The notes beneath the pieces are model-generated. The model was not told the origin of the DNA and searched no databases. It saw only the letters and a list, made by a program, of their open reading frames with translations. The position numbers and the translations under genes were made by a program. Source: Caballeronia sp031450805 (lineage in GTDB: Bacteria > Pseudomonadota > Gammaproteobacteria > Burkholderiales > Burkholderiaceae). From it: 64,000 nucleotides of DNA. Every line of letters begins with the position of its first letter. Within the stretch, counting starts at the first letter, position 1. This document shows, piece by piece, positions 53,268 through 62,635 of the stretch. The stretch spans positions 248,001 through 312,000 of the forward strand of contig NZ_JARTVY010000005.1 of assembly GCF_031450805.1 (NCBI RefSeq), written 5' to 3'.

Positions 53268-54404
53268 TCAACGGGTGACTTTCATCAGGCCATCGCGCGT
53301 GAACCGCTTGACCACGGCTTCATCAAGTTCGATGCCGAGACCGGGGCCGTCCGGCACCGTCAGTTCGAAGTCACTGTAATCCAGAGGCTTCGTCAGAATT
53401 TCTTCGGTAATCAGCAATGGCCCGAACAATTCGGTGCCCCACTGCAGGTTCGCGAAGCTCGCAAACAGATGCGCCGATGCGACCGTGCTGAACGCGCCTT
53501 CGAGCATGGTGCCGCCATATAGCTCGATGCCCGCGGCATCGGCTATGGCTGCGACACGCTGCGCCGCAAAAAGTCCGCCGCTCTGCTCGATCTTGATCGC
53601 GAACACATCGGCGCCGTCGTTCTTCGCAATCTCGAACGCGCTGTCCGGCCCTTGCAGGATTTCATCGGCCATCAATGCGACGGTAAAACGCCGCGTGAGA
53701 CGCGCCATTGCCGCGGGCGATGCGACCGGTTGCTCGACCAGTTCGCAGCCCGCATCGGCCAGCGCGGGGATTGCCCACGATGCCTGCGTCTCGCTCCACG
53801 CCATGTTCACATCGACGCGCACGGCCGCGCGATCACCGAGTTCGCGCTTGATCGCGGCAACGTGCTCGATATCGGTTTTGATCGGCTTGGCGCCGATCTT
53901 CAGCTTGAAGATGTTGTGGCGGCGTGCTTCGAGCATCCGGTGTGCTTCGGCAATATCGCGCGCCGTATCGCCGGATGCGAGCGTCCATGCAACCGGCAGA
54001 CGATCGCGCCGGCGCCCGCCAAGCAGTTCGCTGACCGGCACGCCCAGGCGCTTGCCTTGCGCATCGAGCAATGCCGTCTCCAGCGCGCTCTTCGAGAAGT
54101 GATTGACCTTGACGAGCTTGCCGAGATGCGCCATCAATGCCTGCACGCGCGTCGCGTCGCGGCCGATGCACGCAGGCGCGAGATAAGCATCGACCGCGAG
54201 CTTCATCGATTCGGGGCTTTCGGGTCCATACGCCATGCCTGCGATGGTCGCGCCTTCGCCGATGCCCACGATTCCATCGCTGCAGAACACCCTGACGAGC
54301 ATGAGCGTCTGTCCGTGCATCGTCGCGACGGAGAGCTTGTGCGGGCGTATCGTCGGCAAATCGACGAGACGCGTTTCGATACGTTCGATGATCGCTGTAG
54401 TCAT
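53268..54404 (-). CDS. catB: muconate cycloisomerase
   Basis: This enolase-superfamily enzyme of about 378 residues lactonises cis,cis-muconate. The catalytic Lys lies in FKLKIG (KxK), metal ligands in RVDVNMAW, ELVEQPV and LMADEI, and the second Lys in AIKIEQSGG. I chose ATG at 54404 (MTTAIIERIETRLVDLP), the usual CatB start, with AAAGG upstream. An ATG at 54422 overlapping the andAa stop would add six residues. It sits between the dioxygenase genes and catC. Confidence 0.94.
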   Translation of the reverse strand: MTTAIIERIETRLVDLPTIRPHKLSVATMHGQTLMLVRVFCSDGIVGIGEGATIAGMAYGPESPESMKLAVDAYLAPACIGRDATRVQALMAHLGKLVKVNHFSKSALETALLDAQGKRLGVPVSELLGGRRRDRLPVAWTLASGDTARDIAEAHRMLEARRHNIFKLKIGAKPIKTDIEHVAAIKRELGDRAAVRVDVNMAWSETQASWAIPALADAGCELVEQPVASPAAMARLTRRFTVALMADEILQGPDSAFEIAKNDGADVFAIKIEQSGGLFAAQRVAAIADAAGIELYGGTMLEGAFSTVASAHLFASFANLQWGTELFGPLLITEEILTKPLDYSDFELTVPDGPGLGIELDEAVVKRFTRDGLMKVTR

Positions 54405-54418
54405 TTCGTGGCCTTTGT

Positions 54419-55642
54419 TCATGCGGCAAGCAGCGTGCGCAATGGCACGGCGGTGTTGCGAAGCGCGTCGATACCGAGTGGCTTGCCCGCTGCAAGCAGC
54501 CGCTTGCATGCGCCCATGTCGCGGCCCGCATTGACGGCGGCAACGGCGGCCAACGCGCCCGAATCGTTCAACGCGAGCACGCAGAAGGAACCCGACGACG
54601 GATCACCGCGCAGCACGCTCGTATGCGCGGCATCGAAGAGGCCGAGCGTCTGCACGTTGCACTCGTACTGATCGGACCAGAGCCACGGCGTCTCCGCGTA
54701 ACGCTCTTGTGCGCCGAGCATGTTCGCGGCCGCGACGACCGGCTGGTTCTCGGCGACCTGCCACGATTCCACGCGCACATGGCGCTGCAGCAGCGGGTTG
54801 AAATGCATCGTGACCTCGCCTGCCGCGAAGATCGCGGAATCATCGGTTCTGCATTGCTCATCGACGACGATGCCGTTGCTCACCGCAAGCCCCGCTGCCT
54901 GCGCAAGCTCCACGTTCGGCACGACACCGATGCCGATCACGACGATGTCCGCCTCGATATCGCCGCGATCCGTCTCGACGATCGCGTGACCCGCACCGCG
55001 TCTCACGGCGAGCGGCTTCGTAGCGAGCCGCATGTCAACGCCTTTGCCGCGATGCAGCGCGTGGATGAAGTCGGCGACCTCGCGCGGCATCGAACGCACG
55101 AGCAGCCGTTCAGCAGGCTCGACGAGCACGACCGCGCAGCCGGCCTTGATCGCGGACGCCGCCACTTCGAGACCGATGAAGCCGCCGCCCAGCACCGCCA
55201 CGCGCTTGCCCGGCAAAAGCGCCGCGCGCAACGCGCGTGCATCGTCGACGGTGCGGACGTAGTGCAGCTTCACGCCGTCATCGACGTGGCCCGGAAACGG
55301 CCGCACGCGCGATCCTGTAGCAAGCAGCAGACGCTCGTACTCGATGCGCGAACCATCGCTCAACATGACGCTTTGCGATGCGCGATCGATCGCATCGACA
55401 CGCATGCCGAGCCGCATGTCGACACGTTGTGCGTCATACCAGGCGGCATCGCGAATGAAGATGCGGCGCTCACCTTCTTCCGACAGCAACGCGCCTTTCG
55501 ACAGTTCGGGGCGGTCATAGGGCAACGCGCGTTCATCGCCGATCATGACGATGTGCGCATCGGCATCGCGCGCACGCAGCGTTTCGGCTGCGCGGCGCGC
55601 GGCGTGTCCCGCGCCGACGATCACATAGGGCTTACTCGACAT
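54419..55642 (-). CDS. andAa: anthranilate 1,2-dioxygenase ferredoxin reductase
   Basis: This FAD-dependent reductase of about 407 residues passes electrons from NAD(P)H to the Rieske ferredoxin. The FAD site is YVIVGAGHAARRAAETLR near the N-terminus, the NAD site is VLGGGFIGLEVAAS near 150, and the second FAD contact is AIFAAGEVT near 275. I chose ATG at 55642 (MSSKPYVIVG), which overlaps the ferredoxin gene by 11 nt. Order after the oxygenase and ferredoxin genes matches AndA-type systems. Confidence 0.87.
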   Translation of the reverse strand: MSSKPYVIVGAGHAARRAAETLRARDADAHIVMIGDERALPYDRPELSKGALLSEEGERRIFIRDAAWYDAQRVDMRLGMRVDAIDRASQSVMLSDGSRIEYERLLLATGSRVRPFPGHVDDGVKLHYVRTVDDARALRAALLPGKRVAVLGGGFIGLEVAASAIKAGCAVVLVEPAERLLVRSMPREVADFIHALHRGKGVDMRLATKPLAVRRGAGHAIVETDRGDIEADIVVIGIGVVPNVELAQAAGLAVSNGIVVDEQCRTDDSAIFAAGEVTMHFNPLLQRHVRVESWQVAENQPVVAAANMLGAQERYAETPWLWSDQYECNVQTLGLFDAAHTSVLRGDPSSGSFCVLALNDSGALAAVAAVNAGRDMGACKRLLAAGKPLGIDALRNTAVPLRTLLAA

Positions 55643-55955
55643 GAATCTCGACCTGTCCATCGACGATGCGGATTGGATAGCTGCGCACCGCTTCGGTCAC
55701 GGGCGCGCAGCGCGGCGCGCCGCTGCGGATATCGAAAAGCCCCTGATGCAGGGGACATTCCACGCAGCCATCTTCGACATAGCCTTCCGACAGCCGCGCG
55801 TGTCCGTGCGTGCAGAGGTCGTGCAACGCGAAGACTTCATCGCCGATGCGAAAGACCGCCACCGGCTTGTCGCCCGCGACGACCGCTGACGGCTCGCCTG
55901 CGGTGAAGTCGTCGAGCATGCCGATGGCTTGCCAGGTATTCGTCGCTTGGTCCAT
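55632..55955 (-). CDS. andAb: anthranilate 1,2-dioxygenase Rieske ferredoxin
   Basis: This 107-residue ferredoxin has the [2Fe-2S] ligands C-x-H in LCTHGHARLS and C-x2-H in ECPLHQGLFD. It carries electrons from the reductase encoded next to it to the terminal oxygenase. It starts 9 nt after the small-subunit stop. Confidence 0.9.
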   Translation of the reverse strand: MDQATNTWQAIGMLDDFTAGEPSAVVAGDKPVAVFRIGDEVFALHDLCTHGHARLSEGYVEDGCVECPLHQGLFDIRSGAPRCAPVTEAVRSYPIRIVDGQVEIHVE

Positions 55956-55964
55956 GTCGGCTCC

Positions 55965-56438
55965 TCAGATCGGCGTCGCGAGCAGCGTCTGCACGCGCGA
56001 TGTGTCGTAGATCACGCGCTTGGCCTGATAACGCAGGCCGTCTTCGGTGCGCACGACCTTGTCGAAATACTTGCCCGCCTGATAGACGTTCGACTCGCCG
56101 TTGGTGCGCGTCTGAATCACGACGTAGTTGCTCTCGGTCTCGATCACGCCGTCTTCTTCACGCGTCACGGCGAGCCCCGACGTCATGTGCCGGTAGCTAT
56201 GCTCCTCGAAGATATTCGCGTGCCGCAGCGACACGACGCGGTCGCGCAGCATCTTCCGGTTCGTGCAGTGGATAATCCCGACGGGCAAGCCCATGTCCGC
56301 GTTCTCCTTCGGCACGATCTCGTAGAGGCAGTCCTCCGTGAAGAGCGCGGGCCACGCTTCGAGCCTGTCGTTATCGAGCGCGTTGATGTATTGGTCCTGC
56401 AGGATGTGCAGTTCGAACCACAGCTTCATCTGTTCCAT
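55965..56438 (-). CDS. andAd: anthranilate 1,2-dioxygenase small (beta) subunit
   Basis: This 157-residue NTF2-fold protein is of the ring-hydroxylating dioxygenase beta type (LQDQYINALDNDRLEAWPAL, VYQAGKYFDKVVRTEDGLRY, KRVIYDTSRVQTLLATPI at the C-terminus). It builds the alpha3beta3 oxygenase with the product of the gene 15 nt upstream. Confidence 0.9.
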   Translation of the reverse strand: MEQMKLWFELHILQDQYINALDNDRLEAWPALFTEDCLYEIVPKENADMGLPVGIIHCTNRKMLRDRVVSLRHANIFEEHSYRHMTSGLAVTREEDGVIETESNYVVIQTRTNGESNVYQAGKYFDKVVRTEDGLRYQAKRVIYDTSRVQTLLATPI

Positions 56439-56453
56439 GCGTCGCCTCGCTGC

Positions 56454-57725
56454 TCAATAGCCCATCAGTTGCTGATAACCGACCCAGAACTTGCGGATCA
56501 GGCTTTCGGTGATGACCGTATCCTGCTGATCAGGATTGGCGCGCGACATCTCGATGACGGAAGTCGCATCCGCATCGCGCACGGTCCCGCGCTGCACGAG
56601 CTCGGTCGCTTCGGTGTCTTCCATCGAGATGTAACCGGCGGGGCCGACGAGATTCGCCTGCTTGATGCGCAGCGCGCGCAGCTCGGGCGTATCGTCCGCA
56701 TAGCCGAAGAAGTGGAAAACCAGTTCGAAGTTGTTCGGCCCTTTCGGCAACAATTGGCGCGCGACCAACGTGTTGTGAATCTGCTGGATGACGAGTTGCG
56801 GGAAGATGGGCTGAATGTGGTTCGTCGTGTCTTCTTCGAATTCGGAGACGAGTCCCAGAATGGAATCGTCTTCGAGCGCGAAGCCTTCATCGAACGAACG
56901 GATGTTCTGCTGCTTGTACGCGGACGACGTGTCTTCGCCCGTCTTCGTCACCGTGATGATGCTGTGCAGGCCATGCGTCGCGTCGGGAATCGAGCGCGCC
57001 TTCATGCCGACGCGGAAGATGTTGAACGTCGTATGGAACAGATGCAGCATGCTCGCGTGGTACGGGTCCTTCACGTTTTCGAAGTAGAGCTTCCAGTTGG
57101 ACTTCGAATACTGACGCGTGCAGCCGAGATATTCGATCGGCTTGTGAAAGATGCGGTCGATCCACGGGCGCATTTGCGCGCCGAGATACTCGGGCAGCGG
57201 CGCGACTTCATCGCTGAAGCTCGCAAAGACGAGGCCCTTGTAGCTATCGACGCGCAGCTTGCGCAGGCTGTGATTCTTCGGGTCGAAATCGGCGGGCATG
57301 CCGGTCATGCCCTTCTGCCCGCGCCTGAACGGCACGCCGAGCAGATTGCCGCTGTTGTCGAAGCTCCACTGGTGATACACGCAGGTATGCGATGTCGCGT
57401 TGCCGCGCGATTTGCGGCACACGGACGCGCCGCGATGCGCGCAGCGGTTGACCCACGCGGCGAGCCCGCCATCCTCCAGCCTTGTTACGACGACAGGCGT
57501 ATCGCCGACGAACGTGCTCTTGTAATCGCCGGCTTTGGGAATTTCCGCTTCGAGCGCGACGAAATTCCAGGTCGGGCCGCGAAAGATGCGCTCCTGCTCG
57601 CGGTCGTAGACGGCTTGCGAGCTGAAGACTTTATAGGGCACGCGAGAGCCGTCGTCGTGCGGGAAATGAACGTGATCCGAATCGGTCGGACCTTGCGGAC
57701 GAAAAGCCAGTTCAGCCGTTTCCAC
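56454..57725 (-). CDS. andAc: anthranilate 1,2-dioxygenase large (alpha) subunit
   Basis: This 423-residue terminal oxygenase has Rieske ligands Cys95-His97 (NRCAHRGAS) and Cys115-His118 (HTCVYHQW), and mononuclear iron His ligands in KDPYHASMLH. I chose GTG at 57725 because AGGAG lies 8 nt upstream; the longer frame to 57815 runs into the regulatory repeats. No cis-diol dehydrogenase gene follows and catBCA are directly downstream, so the product should be catechol itself. That fits anthranilate (spontaneous loss of CO2 and ammonia) rather than benzoate. Salicylate 1-hydroxylase is the main alternative. Confidence 0.88.
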   Translation of the reverse strand: METAELAFRPQGPTDSDHVHFPHDDGSRVPYKVFSSQAVYDREQERIFRGPTWNFVALEAEIPKAGDYKSTFVGDTPVVVTRLEDGGLAAWVNRCAHRGASVCRKSRGNATSHTCVYHQWSFDNSGNLLGVPFRRGQKGMTGMPADFDPKNHSLRKLRVDSYKGLVFASFSDEVAPLPEYLGAQMRPWIDRIFHKPIEYLGCTRQYSKSNWKLYFENVKDPYHASMLHLFHTTFNIFRVGMKARSIPDATHGLHSIITVTKTGEDTSSAYKQQNIRSFDEGFALEDDSILGLVSEFEEDTTNHIQPIFPQLVIQQIHNTLVARQLLPKGPNNFELVFHFFGYADDTPELRALRIKQANLVGPAGYISMEDTEATELVQRGTVRDADATSVIEMSRANPDQQDTVITESLIRKFWVGYQQLMGY

Positions 57726-57811
57726 GGATGTTCTCCTGTTGCGGGGGCGCCGTAATCGATACGTCACGGTGTCATCGCATTTTTGAAGAGAGAGAATGGC
57801 GGGTCTATCCA

Positions 57812-57851
57812 CCAAAAACGGCGCTGATTCACGTACTATCCAAAAACGGCG
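57812..57851. promoter_or_regulatory. paired 12-bp direct repeats, AraC/XylS-type operator
   Basis: CCAAAAACGGCG occurs exactly at 57812-57823 and 57840-57851, 28 nt apart, between the leftward dioxygenase gene (start 57725) and the rightward AraC gene (start 57879). Direct repeats in this position are typical activator sites of the family. Confidence 0.7.
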
Positions 57852-57878
57852 GTTTAATCTGCTTTCGCTCGCATAGCC

Positions 57879-58847
57879 ATGTCCCCGACTTTTTTCGCGC
57901 CCGACGCGTTACGCAGCTATCGGCTTTTCGAATCTAACGATCTCGACGAGACGCGCGACCTTATCTCGCGGGTCATGCAGCCGCATGTGCTGGTGCCTTC
58001 GGGTAAGGACCGCGGGCATTCATACATGGACTTCGTCAAGCTGGGCCGCCTCGGACTCGGCGCCATTTCGTTCGGCACGTCCATGCATGTGGATGTCGAA
58101 TCCGTCGATGGCTACTATCTTCTGATGTTCTGTCTGCGAGGTCACGCAGAGGTCCGCACGCTCGATGCCACGCTCGCCGTCGATCGCAATAACGCGGTGC
58201 TGTGCGCGCCGGGCCAGCCGTTCGACGCGTCGTTGTCGCCGGACTGCGAGCAATTCGTCCTTCGCATCGACGCCGACGCGTTCAGACGAGCGAGCCGTGA
58301 AGCCGGCGCGTTGCTGTCGCCGCGCATCTGCATCGACAGTCCGCCCTTGCAGGGATGGATGCAGCAGTTGCGGGCGCTCACGGGATCATCGGCTCTACTG
58401 GAAAGCGCACGTTCGAATGCGCATGTCGCCGGACACATGGAAGGGCTGTTGATCGATCTGCTTGCTTGTGCGTTGCCGAGCGAGCCGCGTGCGGCGCTTG
58501 CGCAGTCATCGCTCGCGCCTGCATTCGTCAGGCGGGCTGAAGAATTCATGCGCGCGCACGCGGGCGAGCCGTTGCAACTCGAGGACATCGCTCGCGCGGC
58601 GGGAGTATCGGCGAGGACGTTGCGCGAGCGGTTTCATATCGCACGGGGCATCAGCCCGATGCAGTTTCTGCGCGATGTCCGCATGCAGCAGGCGCGCGAG
58701 GCGCTGCTTGCGGCAGGGCCGCGGGCCCGCATCGCAGATATTGCACTAGCCTGCGGCTTCTTCCATTTGGGCCGTTTCTCGATTGCCTACGCGAAAGCGT
58801 TCGGAGAATCGCCGTCAGACACATTGCGAGAGCGAACATCTGGCTGA
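57879..58847 (+). CDS. AraC/XylS-family transcriptional activator (AndR-like)
   Basis: This 322-residue protein has an N-terminal cupin-like effector domain of the AraC-binding type (HVDVESVDGYYLLMFCLRGH) and two C-terminal helix-turn-helix units (LQLEDIARAAGVSARTLRER, IADIALACGFFHLGRFSIAY). It is divergent from the and-cat operon. In characterised three-component anthranilate systems a regulator of this family, AndR, activates the dioxygenase genes, and the direct repeats in the spacer support that here. Confidence 0.87.
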   Translation: MSPTFFAPDALRSYRLFESNDLDETRDLISRVMQPHVLVPSGKDRGHSYMDFVKLGRLGLGAISFGTSMHVDVESVDGYYLLMFCLRGHAEVRTLDATLAVDRNNAVLCAPGQPFDASLSPDCEQFVLRIDADAFRRASREAGALLSPRICIDSPPLQGWMQQLRALTGSSALLESARSNAHVAGHMEGLLIDLLACALPSEPRAALAQSSLAPAFVRRAEEFMRAHAGEPLQLEDIARAAGVSARTLRERFHIARGISPMQFLRDVRMQQAREALLAAGPRARIADIALACGFFHLGRFSIAYAKAFGESPSDTLRERTSG

Positions 58848-59109
58848 GAACGGCATCTACTCTGCCCCGGCCAGCAGCGTGATCATCTGAACGTCAATGG
58901 AAAAAGAAGAACTCGCTCCATTAGAGACGACGTCGGCAGACACGCATCTCCGAATTGCAGAGTCATGCACGCTTGCCATCGCACGCACAAGACGCCTGTG
59001 CTGTGTAGGCTGACGCGCCAATACGGAACGAGCGCCGAAATGCGCCTCATCAGTGCAGGCGGAATCAGCGCGAGATGTTCCCGAAGACACCGCGCTCACG
59101 TTCCAGCGT

Positions 59110-59640
59110 ATGCGGGTATTCACCGAATGTGACCGAACTCGTTAGTGACGGTATAGCGTGTGCGTTCGTCGGTTATTTAGAGTTCTGCGCGCGCTCGCAG
59201 CCTCTTGCCGACGGACGAGAAACTCTCGGCGATGGCCGCACGCGCTGGAAAGAAGGACTTGATGTTCGACGGAAACCGCGCGTGCCTCACGAGCCGTCGC
59301 TGTGGCGCGCATACCGCGCCTTCCGCGGAGCACGCCATTGCCGCCGAGTTTAGCGAGCACGGGATCCATCAGGCGCGATGCGTCCGTAGACCCAGGGCCG
59401 CTCGCATCACGGGCTGGAGCAGGTCTGCCCTGCGTCCCTACAGTTCATACGCTCGTCGGCAGCGTGCCCGGTTGCACGCAATAAGGTGACCCATATCGCT
59501 TCGCCCAATGCTCAAGCGTCAGATGCAGCTTCGGAGGCGCTAACTGAAAAGAGATTGCCGATAACGGGCAGACCCGGCAGATCCTTGACGCTACGCAGCG
59601 CGCCGCTGGCGCCATGCTGAAGGCAGGGCACCACTCACCT
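59110..59640 (-). pseudogene. cytochrome P450 remnant, frameshifted with stops
   Basis: Minus-strand pieces in P450 order: LPGLPVIGNLF (about 59575-59540), then after a one-base shift QLAPPKLHLTLEHWAKRYG (59540-59480), then RPWVYGRIAP, DPVLAKLGGNGV and, in another frame, CSAEGAVCAPQRRLV (59330-59285) with IKSFFPARAAIAESF, an in-frame TAA, and TRYTV. These match the proline hinge, A/B helices and C-helix region of a bacterial or self-sufficient P450. The haem Cys region is absent. The remaining parts of 58848-59731 show no gene. Confidence 0.7.
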
Positions 59641-59695
59641 CCATACCTCAGATTCGACGTGTCCGAGAACAGACGATAGAGCGTCGGGCGGGATC

Positions 59696-59725
59696 GGAAA
59701 AAAGGCGCGTCGTCCGACGCGCCTT
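59696..59725 (-). terminator. intrinsic terminator after aldehyde dehydrogenase
   Basis: AAGGCGCGTC (59702-59711) and its complement (59716-59725) form a 10-bp stem. On the minus strand six T follow. It begins 7 nt after the dehydrogenase stop. Confidence 0.8.
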
Positions 59726-59731
59726 CGTTCA

Positions 59732-61153
59732 TCAGAGTTCCGCCAGCTTGTCGAGCGGCGGCACCGGTCCCTCGTTCGCCAGCAGCGCGCGCTTTCTCAC
59801 GTAGCGCATGATGCTGGTCGAGCCATAGCGCGATCCGCCCATGCCCGACTTCTTGAACGCAGTCTTCTCGCCGGCGAACATCATCACGCGCGGCAGTTCG
59901 GTATCGTTGATGCTCACGCCGCCCGCTTCCATCTTCGTCGCGAAGTCGCCGGCCGTGTGCGTGTCCGGGCCGAATACCGCGCCGCTCAGGCCAAACATCG
60001 AATCGTTCATCAGGCGCTCGGCTTCGTCCGGGGTCGAGAAGCGCATGACCGGCACCACAGGCCCGAAAGTCTCGTCCGTCATCAGCGTCATCTCGTGCGT
60101 CACATGGGTGACGATGGTCGGATCGATCCACACGGCGCCGTTCACCGTCTCGCTCTTGCCGCCGAGCACGATCTTCGCGCCCTTCGCGAGCGCATCGTCG
60201 AGTTGTGCATCGATGATGGACGCCTGCTGACCGAAGATCATCGGGCCGTAGTGACCGCCGTCGCCCGCTGCGTGACTGCGCTTGAGCGTCTGCGCTTGCG
60301 TCGCGAGTTCGGCGACAAGCGCATCGTGGAGCGAGTCGTGCGCGTACACGCGTTCGATCGCATAGCAAACCTGACCCGAGTTATAGAGCGCGCTGCGCAA
60401 AATGCTGGTCGCCGCGCGCTTCACGTCCGATCCTTCGAGCACGACGGCCGCATCCTTGCCGCCGAGTTCGAGGAACGCGGGAACAAAGGCTTGCGCCGCC
60501 GCTGCCGCGATTTTCTGGCCCGTCGGCACGCTGCCGGTGAACACGACGGCATCCGATTGCGCCACGATCGCCGCGCCCGTTTCGGCCGCGCCCTGCACGA
60601 GATTGACGATGCCCTTGAGCGCCGGCACCGCATCGAGCGATCGCTTGAGCGGTTCGACGAAGCGAGGCGTGACTTCGCTCGGCTTGATGACGACGGCCGC
60701 GCCCGCGACAAGTGCGGGAATCGCATCGATGAAGGACAGCACGAGCGGGAAATTCCACGGGCTGATGACGCCGACCACCGGATACGGCGCATACGTCACC
60801 TTGAATACGACATCGGGATGCGCTTCGAGCTTGCGGAACGGCGTGGCGAGCACTTCGGGTGCGGCATCGCAAAAGCCGTGGATGAAGTGAATGACCGCGC
60901 CGAGTTCTTCCTTGGAAATGCGGCGGCGCGCCGTATCGACGGACAGCGCATCGACGATTTCCTGGCCGTTCGCCTCGAGTTGCGCGGCCCATTCGCCGAG
61001 CGCCTTCGTGCGATGTTCGAGTCCGAGCGCGTTCCATGCGCGCTGCGCATCGCGTGCCTGCGCGATCACGCGCGCGACATCGTCCGTGGATGCCGCATTG
61101 AATTCGTAGTCGTGTTCGCCCGTGCGCGGATTGCGTACCTTAATTGACTTCAT
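59732..61153 (-). CDS. aldehyde dehydrogenase (aromatic/aliphatic acyl type)
   Basis: This 473-residue ALDH-superfamily enzyme has the cofactor region ISPWNFPLVLSFIDAIPALV, Glu in LELGGKDAAV, the nucleophile Cys in NSGQVCYAIERVY, and MTDETFGPVVPVMRF. It starts at ATG 61153 (MKSIKVRNPRTGEHDYEFN). A frame open to 61519 would overlap the AraC gene upstream and lacks a site. It is downstream of an AraC regulator on the same strand, with a UbiD-type gene divergent from the regulator. It may oxidise an aromatic aldehyde before decarboxylation; that is inference. Confidence 0.87.
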   Translation of the reverse strand: MKSIKVRNPRTGEHDYEFNAASTDDVARVIAQARDAQRAWNALGLEHRTKALGEWAAQLEANGQEIVDALSVDTARRRISKEELGAVIHFIHGFCDAAPEVLATPFRKLEAHPDVVFKVTYAPYPVVGVISPWNFPLVLSFIDAIPALVAGAAVVIKPSEVTPRFVEPLKRSLDAVPALKGIVNLVQGAAETGAAIVAQSDAVVFTGSVPTGQKIAAAAAQAFVPAFLELGGKDAAVVLEGSDVKRAATSILRSALYNSGQVCYAIERVYAHDSLHDALVAELATQAQTLKRSHAAGDGGHYGPMIFGQQASIIDAQLDDALAKGAKIVLGGKSETVNGAVWIDPTIVTHVTHEMTLMTDETFGPVVPVMRFSTPDEAERLMNDSMFGLSGAVFGPDTHTAGDFATKMEAGGVSINDTELPRVMMFAGEKTAFKKSGMGGSRYGSTSIMRYVRKRALLANEGPVPPLDKLAEL

Positions 61154-61292
61154 CGTGTTTCCGGTCTGTTGTCTGCCCGGTAATTGGGCGGTTGTCCAAA
61201 GTAAGGACGATGCTAACAACAGATATTTCGACACGGCAGCCACGCGCGCCGGATGCGGCCGATTTCCTACAACTGAGAGCGTTGTTCCGATA

Positions 61293-62405
61293 TCAACGCT
61301 TGTCCGCGGTATCCGTGTTGTGCGTTTCGCTTCTTGCACGCGCGGCTTCCGGTGCATCGCGCTGCTGCGTGGAAGGACTCGCGAGACGCCGCGCATCTTT
61401 CGGCGCGAAGCCGAAGTAGTCGCGAAACGCCGCGGTGAAGCTCGTCTGATGCTGATAGCTCGTCGCAAGGGCGACTTGTCCAACGGGCAAGCGCTCGTCG
61501 ACGAGCAATCGCAATGCATGATTCATGCGGCACCGATGCCCGTATTCGAAGATCGTCATGCCATATAGAAACTTGAAACCGCGCTTCAGCTTCGACGCAT
61601 TCGTGCCAACGGCGCGCGCCAGTTCCGGAATCGTCGGCGCGACGCGCAAGTCCGCGACGATCATCCGCTGCGCCTGTTCGATCAGCCGAAGATCGCGCGC
61701 GGAAAGCGTCTCGCCCGGCGAATCGTCGCGCAGATGCGCGAGCCACATTTCAATGCACGCGCACAGTATTTCGTTGCACTTGCCTTCGAGATAGAAAAGC
61801 TGACGCGCACCCTTGTACGGCGATGCCAGCAATTGCTCGGCAATCTGCAGCGCGTCGACACTAAAGGGCATCTGCCGGTTGTAGATCTGATCGCGATCGA
61901 TCGACGCCAGCTCCGCGCGAATCTTGTCGGCCTCGCCCCCGAGCGCATGCACGAGGCGGTCGAAATAGCGCCGCGTCACATACATGCCGACCGATTGCCA
62001 CGGCCCCGGCCCGCACGTCACCTGATACTGCACGTCCGCGCCCTGGCTGCACACGAGGAGATTCGGCGCGTTGACATGCAGATGCCCTGTATCAGAGAAG
62101 TCGACGCTCGCCGGTCCGGCAATCGAAAAATGAAACTCGACGAAGCCTTCGGGAAGGATCTTCTCCGAGCGGCTATGCGCATAGTTGCAGTCCGATACGA
62201 CGAGATAGATTTCGTCGCGGATGCTCGCCATCTTCCACACGCCCTCTTCCGCACCGCCTGGCACCGTGACGGTTCCGCCGTATAAGCCGAACTCCGGAAC
62301 GCTCACGCAATCGGGCTGCACGCGCAGCTGATAGAACGCTTCGGTGAGGCGTGCCTGCCGGCCTGCGAGCGCATTCCTGAAGAGTCCAGCGTGTGAATCG
62401 GTCAT
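61293..62405 (-). CDS. AraC-family transcriptional regulator
   Basis: This 370-residue protein has an N-terminal effector half of about 260 residues without a recognised ligand motif and a C-terminal double helix-turn-helix (TIPELARAVGTNASKLKRGF, LPVGQVALATSYQHQTSFTA, then FGFAPKDARRL). It lies between the aldehyde dehydrogenase (same strand, 139 nt downstream) and the divergent UbiD-type gene. A 9-bp inverted repeat in the divergent spacer is a possible site. Confidence 0.85.
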   Translation of the reverse strand: MTDSHAGLFRNALAGRQARLTEAFYQLRVQPDCVSVPEFGLYGGTVTVPGGAEEGVWKMASIRDEIYLVVSDCNYAHSRSEKILPEGFVEFHFSIAGPASVDFSDTGHLHVNAPNLLVCSQGADVQYQVTCGPGPWQSVGMYVTRRYFDRLVHALGGEADKIRAELASIDRDQIYNRQMPFSVDALQIAEQLLASPYKGARQLFYLEGKCNEILCACIEMWLAHLRDDSPGETLSARDLRLIEQAQRMIVADLRVAPTIPELARAVGTNASKLKRGFKFLYGMTIFEYGHRCRMNHALRLLVDERLPVGQVALATSYQHQTSFTAAFRDYFGFAPKDARRLASPSTQQRDAPEAARARSETHNTDTADKR

Positions 62406-62476
62406 TCTGTCTCCTGGCCGTTGCGTGCGGCACTACTGCCTGGACGCGCGCTCGATCATTCATGAACCTGCATTAT

Positions 62477-62503
62477 GGGTCGCCAAAAGTATCGTGGCGA
62501 CCC
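62477..62503. promoter_or_regulatory. 9-bp inverted repeat, candidate operator
   Basis: GGGTCGCCA (62477-62485) and TGGCGACCC (62495-62503) are perfect complements with a 9-nt spacer. The dyad sits between divergent AraC and UbiD-type starts. AraC proteins more often bind direct repeats, so another regulator or an mRNA hairpin is possible. Confidence 0.45.
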
Positions 62504-62635
62504 GAGCGCGATGCATCGACGGACCCGGCGAAAAAAACCGCTTCTCCTATGATCGCGGCTTCTTTGCGCATCCCGGCAAAAAATGCCGCGGGTATAAGAA
62601 AGCCACAGGCGCGCAGTCCGCGCTCATCCCTCGTC

